Shown one piece after another: positions 5,238 through 5,959 of a stretch of DNA of 5,959 nt (position 1 is its first letter; each line of letters starts with the position of its first letter). The stretch is from an uncultured Anaerolineaceae bacterium (GTDB lineage: Bacteria; Chloroflexota; Anaerolineae; Anaerolineales; Anaerolineaceae): the NCBI GenBank assembly GCA_937894825.1, contig CALCQT010000537.1, positions 1-5,959 on the forward strand, written 5' to 3'. The notes beneath the pieces are model-generated. The model was not told the origin of the DNA and did no database searches. It worked only from the letters and a program-made list of their open reading frames with translations. Position numbers and translations under genes: made by a program.

Positions 5238-5959
5238 ATCCGGTTCCTTTCTTCCAGATCCCGGTTTTTCATGGCCTTAAACTGGAAAACCGCCAAAATA
5301 CCCAGTGAAAGCGCCATGATGAACGACAGTGCCGCTGAATAGCCAAATTTTCCGGTGCTGAAGGCTTTGTAATACATCCAGGTCAGCATCGTGTCCGTTT
5401 GATGCGCCGGATTGCCATCCGTGATCATTTTGATAGAGGTAAAAACGTTGAAACCGCCGATCGTCAGCATGATCCAGGCGAAAAGAATCGTCCCTTTGAT
5501 GCTGGGCAGTGTGATTTTTGTGAATTTATTGAACGCATTCGCGCCATCAATGGCGGCGGCTTCATATAGATCCACCGGCACCTGCTGTAACGCCGCTAAA
5601 AATACGACCATATTCCAACCGATCCCTTTCCAAATTCCCAGAATCATTGCAATGGACAACCCGGACCAGCGGGAATCCAGCCAGCGGATATTGGTCTCCG
5701 AAACTTTCACAATATTGGTAAAAAAATAATTCAGTAATCCTTCGGTGTTAAAAATGTAGCGAAAAACCAGCGATGCGATGACCCATGAGGTGATTACGGG
5801 CAGATAATTGACCACCCGGAACGTGACGCGGAAGCGGTCAATGCCATTAATCAGGATCGCAATGAACAGCCCGATGATCATCTGCCCGGGAACCGTGACG
5901 GCAGTATAAACCAGTGTGTTCGAGAACGAGATCCAGAAAAACTTGTCGGTCAGGACTTC
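5234..5959 (-). CDS. Carbohydrate-type ABC transporter permease (MalF/UgpA-like), 5' end outside window
   Basis: An open frame of 241 codons plus stop that enters from the right edge, so the N-terminus (usually another 50-70 residues with the first membrane helix) is missing. The visible protein starts at a typical permease segment (FFWISFSNTLVYTAVTVPGQ, residues 7-26). It has hydrophobic segments near 27-39, 49-70, 101-125, 156-176 and 207-228, and carries the EAA loop EAAAIDGANAFNKF followed by ITLPSIKG (133-156). An internal Met (base 5881) is not the true start because homologous sequence continues beyond it. It pairs with the MalG-like permease downstream (4-nt overlap) to form the import channel. 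By the usual order, a solute-binding protein gene is expected further upstream. Confidence 0.92.
   Translation of the reverse strand, partial: EVLTDKFFWISFSNTLVYTAVTVPGQMIIGLFIAILINGIDRFRVTFRVVNYLPVITSWVIASLVFRYIFNTEGLLNYFFTNIVKVSETNIRWLDSRWSGLSIAMILGIWKGIGWNMVVFLAALQQVPVDLYEAAAIDGANAFNKFTKITLPSIKGTILFAWIMLTIGGFNVFTSIKMITDGNPAHQTDTMLTWMYYKAFSTGKFGYSAALSFIMALSLGILAVFQFKAMKNRDLEERNRI

Noticed and set aside
1..5959. CRISPR array, insertion sequence or integrase
   Set aside because: No short regularly spaced repeats, no transposase or recombinase motifs and no terminal inverted repeats were seen. The only long repeat is the tRNA-Ser pair.

Overview
This 5,959-base window is bacterial chromosomal DNA of mid GC. 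Good Shine-Dalgarno sites precede every gene, several genes overlap by 4 bases (ATGA), and the tRNA gene does not encode its CCA end. The protein families (HicB-type orphan antitoxin, YdeI/OmdA, AlkD-like, class II Fic, MalFG-type permeases) suggest an anaerobic Firmicute (Clostridia-like) or a similar gut or environmental bacterium. That placement is inference; nothing here fixes the taxon.

Layout. At the left edge (1-480, minus) is the N-terminal part of an ATP-grasp ligase related to D-alanine--D-alanine ligase; it continues outside the window. From 481 to 1014 there is no intact gene. This stretch holds a candidate promoter for the ligase, a decayed tRNA-Ser copy at 655-735, an unassigned stretch, and a 14-bp inverted repeat just upstream of the next operon. 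A plus-strand operon follows at 1015-3639: a VOC (glyoxalase-fold) protein, a YdeI/OmpD-associated (OmdA) protein, an AlkD-like DNA alkylation repair protein, and a class II Fic protein. The four genes are separated by 17 nt, 5 nt and a 4-nt overlap. A HicB-family protein without a HicA partner (3795-4208) comes next. Then an intact tRNA-Ser(UGA) lies on the minus strand (4216-4300) with its own promoter. The right third (4395-5959, minus) carries the two permease subunits of a carbohydrate-type ABC importer, joined by a 4-nt overlap and closed by a clear intrinsic terminator. The upstream permease is cut by the window edge.

Main observation. The tRNA-Ser gene and its 5' promoter flank are present twice in the same orientation, once intact and once as a pseudogene about 3.5 kb away. 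Together they bracket the VOC-YdeI-AlkD-Fic-HicB cassette. The cassette therefore looks like accessory DNA placed beside a tRNA gene, although no integrase is visible. The duplication includes the region upstream of the tRNA, which does not match a simple integrase attachment repeat and may instead reflect an old duplication.

How the genes may work together. The four-gene operon combines a putative small-molecule or antibiotic resistance fold (VOC), a stress or bacteriocin-protection type protein (YdeI/OmdA), a base-repair HEAT-like protein (AlkD family) and a self-inhibited AMPylating enzyme (Fic). A chemical-stress or defence role fits, but it rests only on family membership and gene order.
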